NCBI RefSeq assembly: GCF_000346465.2
Contig: NC_034015.1
Coordinates: forward strand, 18,461,510-18,525,509
From: Prunus persica
Lineage: Eukaryota > Streptophyta > Magnoliopsida > Rosales > Rosaceae
DNA length: 64,000 nt
Direction of reading: 5' to 3'
Part shown: positions 59,564 through 64,000 of the stretch, one piece after another
How positions within the stretch are numbered: position 1 is the stretch's first letter
Layout: every line of letters begins with the position of its first letter
Notes under the pieces: generated by a model
What the model saw: the letters and a program-made list of their open reading frames with translations, nothing else
The model's database searches: none
What the model was told of the DNA's origin: nothing
Position numbers and translations under genes: made by a program

Positions 59564-60789
59564 ATGGCCCTGGCTATTACTTCTGCACTCTCAACCATCC
59601 CAAGCAGGTAACAAAGTTTTCCTAAACCACATTCTTAATTTCAATCTTTCAAACGCTAATTTTCTTAAATACTACCGTTCATGTACAAGGTTTCGGATTG
59701 AGTACAGAGAAGTGCCTCGGAAATTTTGCCCAGGAAAATTAAAACCATGCATGCTGGGAAGAAGAACAACCAGTTTAAATGCAACAAAAGGAGTGTCAAG
59801 TGTGTGTGAACCACTCCCTCCTGATAGGCCATTGTGGTTTCCTGGTAGCTCACCTCCAGAGTGGCTTGATGGCAGGTCAGAAATAATTATTAATTAAATT
59901 CATCAATTTGACTGTTTTCACATCACCCCTCCTATATTTTCAGCTTATATCTATCTCTGCTTTCATCCTGACTTTTGTTTTGGGGTTAAAACTATAGCCT
60001 TCCTGGTGATTTTGGCTTTGACCCCCTTGGATTAGGTATGTACATGTTAATTTTAGACCATTTGTACACTTTCTGTGTATGGTCTTAGTTTAACTTATTT
60101 CCATAGAAATGTAAACCCAATTTGACGAATTTTTGCAGGGTCTGATCCTGAGTTACTAAAATGGTTTGCACAAGCTGAGCTGATGCATGGCAGATGGGCA
60201 ATGCTGGCAGTGTCTGGAATTCTAATTCCAGAGTGGCTTGAAAGATTAGGGTTTATTGAGAACTTCTCATGGTTTGAGGCTGGTGAGAGAGAATACTTTG
60301 CAGACCCCACAACCCTGTTTGTGGTGCAGTTAGCATTAATGGGGTGGGTTGAGGGAAGGAGATGGGCTGACATAATTAACCCTGGGAGTGTTGATATTGA
60401 GCCTAAGCTGCCTCACAAAAAGAACCCAAAACCAGATGTTGGGTACCCTGGTGGGCTATGGTTTGATCCCATGATGTGGGGAAGAGGATCTCCTGAGCCT
60501 GTTATGGTGTTGAGAACAAAGGAGATAAAAAATGGGCGCCTTGCAATGCTGGCTTTTGTAGGGTTCTTGTTCCAAGCCATTTATACAGGGAAAGATCCCA
60601 TTGAGAATTTGATGGCTCATATTGCAGATCCTGGTCACTGCAACATATTTTCGGTAACGCTATATATATAGATATACTTCATTGCATTCTCTGAATTGTC
60701 CAAAACATAAAATGTATTACACACTTTGATGTGCTGATAAATTTTTAACTAACAATTCATCTGTGCAGGCTTTCACTTCACAATATTGA
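59564..60789 (+). CDS. LHCA6: LHCA6, photosystem I chlorophyll a/b-binding protein
   Basis: Five exons (59564-59607, 59690-59875, 59998-60035, 60139-60653 and 60769-60789) encode 267 residues with all GT-AG introns. LHCA6, with LHCA5, links photosystem I to the chloroplast NDH complex in the thylakoid membrane. The N-terminal ~50 residues ([15 protein letters not shown]...) are a chloroplast transit peptide. The mature part has [20 protein letters not shown] and [11 protein letters not shown]. Membrane helix 1 has [11 protein letters not shown] and helix 3 has [15 protein letters not shown], both with chlorophyll-binding Glu/Arg pairs, and [10 protein letters not shown] lies in helix 2. It ends GHCNIFSAFTSQY. 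The pattern [12 protein letters not shown] and [14 protein letters not shown] fits LHCA6 better than LHCA2. It is the only intact copy here. Confidence 0.94.
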
Positions 60790-61647
60790 TGCTGTGGGCT
60801 TGAAGACTGCTGGAAGGCTAGCTTGTAATTGAAACACCAAGCAGCCTGCATGCATGTATATCTCTAATCTCTGCATTATGAGATAATCTCTTCTGTTATA
60901 AGAACAAAGAAATTGTACATACAAAGAAGCCAAGACAGCCTCATGACATCCTTTCTGTAATTTGAATATTCTTTTTTTGTTAAAAGTTCATGACCGATGC
61001 TTGGGTGGCCATGGTGATATCCAACAAGCATGATCATGAGCAAAGTGTCCAGGCACCATCTTTGAAACTTGGCTAGAATTGGTTGTTATTCACTCAATTT
61101 TATTTGTTTTAGTTCCTTTTTGAGATTGAATTAATTAAGTTTTCCGTGATTTCTTTTAAGAAGAAGTTTGCCATAAAAGTGTGTAATAACATAAATATGG
61201 TTTTGCTCTGCCTCTGCGAAACCAACTGAATGAATGTTTAGCACTTTTTGGAAATTGAAAGTCCTGAAATGTAGGGCATCCAGAGGCTGACAAGGTCAAT
61301 GCAAATTCCACAACCTCTCTCTGTTTCCTCCCCAAATCCCACAAGAGGCAAATCCAGCCCTCTTTCCTCTGTCCCAATCTCTATTCTTAGAGTTTATCTT
61401 GTAAAATCTGGTAATCTCCATCCCCAAACCCATCTCAAAGCCACAAACACACCCCCAACCCACCACCCAACATGACACACCCAACTCCTCCTCCTCCCAT
61501 ACACCCCAAATTCATGATCAACAAAACGAAATTAAGCAAACACAAGAGAACCTCAGAGAAGAACCACCACCCGTCTTTCTCTCCGAACAGCGGCTCGTTT
61601 CTATCCGGTGGAGACGACGACCCATTGTCCCCCTTCCCGGCTCGGCA
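60790..61647. other. Intergenic: LHCA6 3' region and kinase promoter
   Basis: The sequence up to ~60888 is shared with the decayed LHCA6 at 49400-49492; beyond that it is unique, so the duplicated unit ends there. A pyrimidine-rich leader precedes the kinase ATG. A 101-codon frame at 61472-61777 overlaps the kinase start in another frame and is not supported. Confidence 0.55.
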
Positions 61648-63899
61648 ATGGCCGCTGTTCGCTTCCTCTTTCTCCTCCTCTTCTTCTCTTCCTCCCCCTA
61701 CCTCTCCCTCTCCTTACCACAAGACCAAGAAGCTCTCCTCAAGTTCAAGAAATCACTCACCCGTGCAGGTGCCTTAGACAAGTGGACCCCTGATCAAAAC
61801 TCATCTCCATGCAAAGCCCAATGGACCGGGATTGTTTGCTCCAAGGGCAGTAATGTCATCAGTGGTCTCCATATCTCCAACATGGGTCTCTCTGGAAAGA
61901 TTGATTTTGATGCCCTGAAAGACATTCCTACCCTAAGAACCATTAATTTCATGAACAACAATTTCTCAGGTTCAATCCCAGACTTCCACACACTTGGCGC
62001 CTTGAAATCCTTGCTCCTGTCAGGAAATGGATTCTCTGGTGAAATACCAAAAGACTACTTTTCCCATATGACCTCACTGAAAAAAATATACCTCGATAAC
62101 AACAATTTCACAGGCAAAATCCCAGAGTCCTTGGGCCAATTGAACAAGCTAGAAGAACTTCACTTGGAGAAAAACCAATTCACAGGTCCTATCCCCAAAC
62201 TAAAACAAGGATTGAACTCACTTGACTTGTCCAATAATAAGTTACAAGGTCCAATCCCAGACAGCATGTCCAAGTACAACCCAAAGGCATTTGAAGGAAA
62301 TGAAGGGCTGTGTGGCGTGCCACTCAAGTCATCATGTCAATCCCCATCTCCATCCCCATCACCAGCTCCATCCCCATCACCAGCTCCAACCCCTGCCCCT
62401 TCCCTTTCCCCTTCCCCATCAACCCCATCACCATCCGCACCACCTTCGTCGCCGTCCTCGTCATCCTCAGACGTGGATTCTAAAAGAACGACAACCATCA
62501 TCATAATCATCAGTGTCATCTTGGGTATCATGATACTACTCTTGCTGTATGTGTTGTTTGTAGCAAAGAGGCAAAAGAGAGACGACGATTTCGATGTGCT
62601 TGGGAAAGAACAATTGGATGATCATCATCAACGGGTGGTTGAAGTTCATGTCCCAAGTAGCAACAACCGCAGTCTGGGCAGCAGTAATCATAGCTTGGAG
62701 GTCCACCAAACCAGTAGCAAAAAAGGGGACTCTAAGAAGGGGTCAAATCATGGGAAAAATGGCATGAACGAGCTTTTGATGGTGAATGATGAAAAGGGTT
62801 CGTTTGGATTGTCTGATTTGATGAAAGCTGCGGCTGAGGTTTTAGGGAATGGAGGGTTGGGATCGGCTTACAAGGCTGTGATGTCCAATGGGATGTCTGT
62901 GGTGGTGAAGAGGATGAGGGACATGAATAGGTTGGGGAGAGATGGGTTTGATGCTGAGATGAGAAGGTTTGGAAGATTAAGGCACAAGAATATCTTGACT
63001 CCTTTGGCTTACCATTATAGGAGAGAGGAGAAGCTGTTGATCTCAGAGTACATTCCTAAGGGCAGCTTGCTATACCTTTTGCATGGTATGAACTTGTCAC
63101 AATTTTGCTTTAAGTAATCTTGTTTTAAGCTTCTACATTATAACCATTTTGATTTTTGGTATTTTGGCTCCATGGTGACCTAGTTATGTTAGAGATGTAA
63201 ACTACAATGCGATCATTCTTTTGAAAACTAATGCGACACTACCTAATATGATCAGTCGTCTCTAGATTGAGAGTCTGCAACATAACATGTTTCCAGACAA
63301 ACTAGGCTAATGCAAACGTTTAATTTGCAGGTGATCGTGGCATTTCTCATTCGGAGCTGAACTGGCCAATCCGTCTGAAGATAATCCAAGGAATTGCATG
63401 TGGATTGGGGTTCATCCACACAGAGTTTGCATCCTATGATCTTCCCCATGGAAACCTCAAGTCAAGCAATGTTCTGTTGAATGATGACTATGAGCCAGTC
63501 CTAAATGACTATGCCTTGCATCCCCTCATCAACCCCAACACTGCTGCTCAAACAATGTTTGCTTTTAGGACCCCAGAGATCACAGAGTCCCAGCAAACTT
63601 CTCCAAAGTCTGATGTTTATTGCCTAGGGATTCTAATCCTTGAGATCCTAACTGGGAAATTCCCTTCCCAATATCTAACCAATGGCAAAGGAGGAACTGA
63701 TGTGGTGCAATGGGTGCAATCAGCAATGGCTGAGCAGAGAGAAGAAGAGCTGCTTGACCCAGAGATAGCAAGTGATGCAGACTCTGTGGATCAGATGGTG
63801 CAGCTTCTCAAGATTGGAGCTGATTGCACTCTCAGTGATCCTGAGCAAAGGCTTGATATAAGGGAAGCCATTAGGAGGATAGAAGAGGTACAAGTATGA
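61648..63899 (+). CDS. LRR receptor-like kinase, pollen receptor-like kinase (PRK3-like)
   Basis: Two exons (61648-63085 and 63331-63899) encode 668 residues. Family members sit in the plasma membrane and control pollen tube tip growth, acting with RopGEFs. A signal peptide covers ~1-22, followed by an LRRNT region (DQEALLKFKKSL) and about five to six LRRs (~70-225; NNFSGSIPD, GNGFSGEIP, NNNFTGKIPE). A Ser/Pro-rich stalk follows (~231-280), then a transmembrane helix (~283-306; IIIIISVILGIMILLLL) and a kinase domain (~388-664). The glycine loop (GNGGLGSAYK) and Lys (VVVKRM) are present. The catalytic loop reads HGNLKSSN rather than HRDLKxxN, and the DFG position reads NDYA, so it is probably a pseudokinase, as usual in this LRR-III class. 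It may not be pollen-specific here. Confidence 0.94.
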
Positions 63900-64000
63900 G
63901 AGGCATATAGGCATGCATATATATATGGTAATGTGCTTGCTCAATATACTTCAATTCAGATGGGCTTTCTTTCAACAAGGTGAGAAATTAAAAGGGCTAG
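63900..64000. other. 3' flank of the kinase gene
   Basis: AT-rich downstream sequence with an AT repeat near 63917-63925; nothing else recognised. Confidence 0.5.

Noticed and set aside
62337..62531. Acidic antisense frame opposite the kinase stalk
   Set aside because: It is the complement of the Ser/Pro repeat of the real kinase gene.

Overview
This is an AT-rich plant nuclear window. All genes have plant-type GT-AG introns, and the families are plant-specific (JAZ/TIFY, FLZ, ERF, LHCA, F-box/FBA, pollen-receptor kinase). Compact introns and the protein sequences suggest a woody eudicot, perhaps Rosaceae (Prunus-like). That placement rests on general resemblance and is only moderately sure. 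No CRISPR array, rRNA or convincing tRNA gene was seen. Exon coordinates were worked out by hand from splice sites and reading-frame continuity.

Left half (1-33 kb), single-copy genes: an ERF017/ERF018-like AP2 transcription factor (4753-5400, +); a 17-exon GH35 beta-galactosidase with a C-terminal SUEL lectin domain (6474-10484, -); an FLZ zinc-finger protein (14249-15112, +); a UBP1-type three-RRM oligouridylate-binding protein (16301-20206, -) with one apparent GC-AG intron; and a JAZ jasmonate repressor (24056-25990, -). The gaps hold an old noncoding tandem duplication upstream of the ERF gene, at least four copies of a ~280 bp non-autonomous Helitron, a tRNA-like SINE, MITE-like sequences and a 45-bp minisatellite.

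Right half (33-61 kb), a tandemly duplicated and decayed block: unit 1 is polygalacturonase (34161-38936, -), F-box 1, F-box 2, unknown gene X (47139-47860, -), then a wrecked LHCA6. Unit 2 is a wrecked polygalacturonase, an F-box 1 fragment, F-box 3, a wrecked gene X, then an intact LHCA6 (59564-60789, +). The unit junction is visible near 49493: sequence just downstream of LHCA6 runs directly into sequence just downstream of the polygalacturonase stop codon. The single-copy genes therefore decayed reciprocally, while the F-box genes stayed nearly identical. Unit 2 also gained a solo LTR, a Helitron, an 11-copy minisatellite whose unit resembles a polygalacturonase intron, and an inverted repeat made from gene X exon 1.

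Right end: a pollen-receptor-like LRR kinase (61648-63899, +) with degenerate catalytic motifs.

The genes do not form an operon-like pathway. ERF017/018-type factors and JAZ both belong to stress and jasmonate signalling, the beta-galactosidase and polygalacturonase act on cell-wall polysaccharides, and LHCA6 belongs to the photosystem I-NDH supercomplex. Their proximity is probably incidental.
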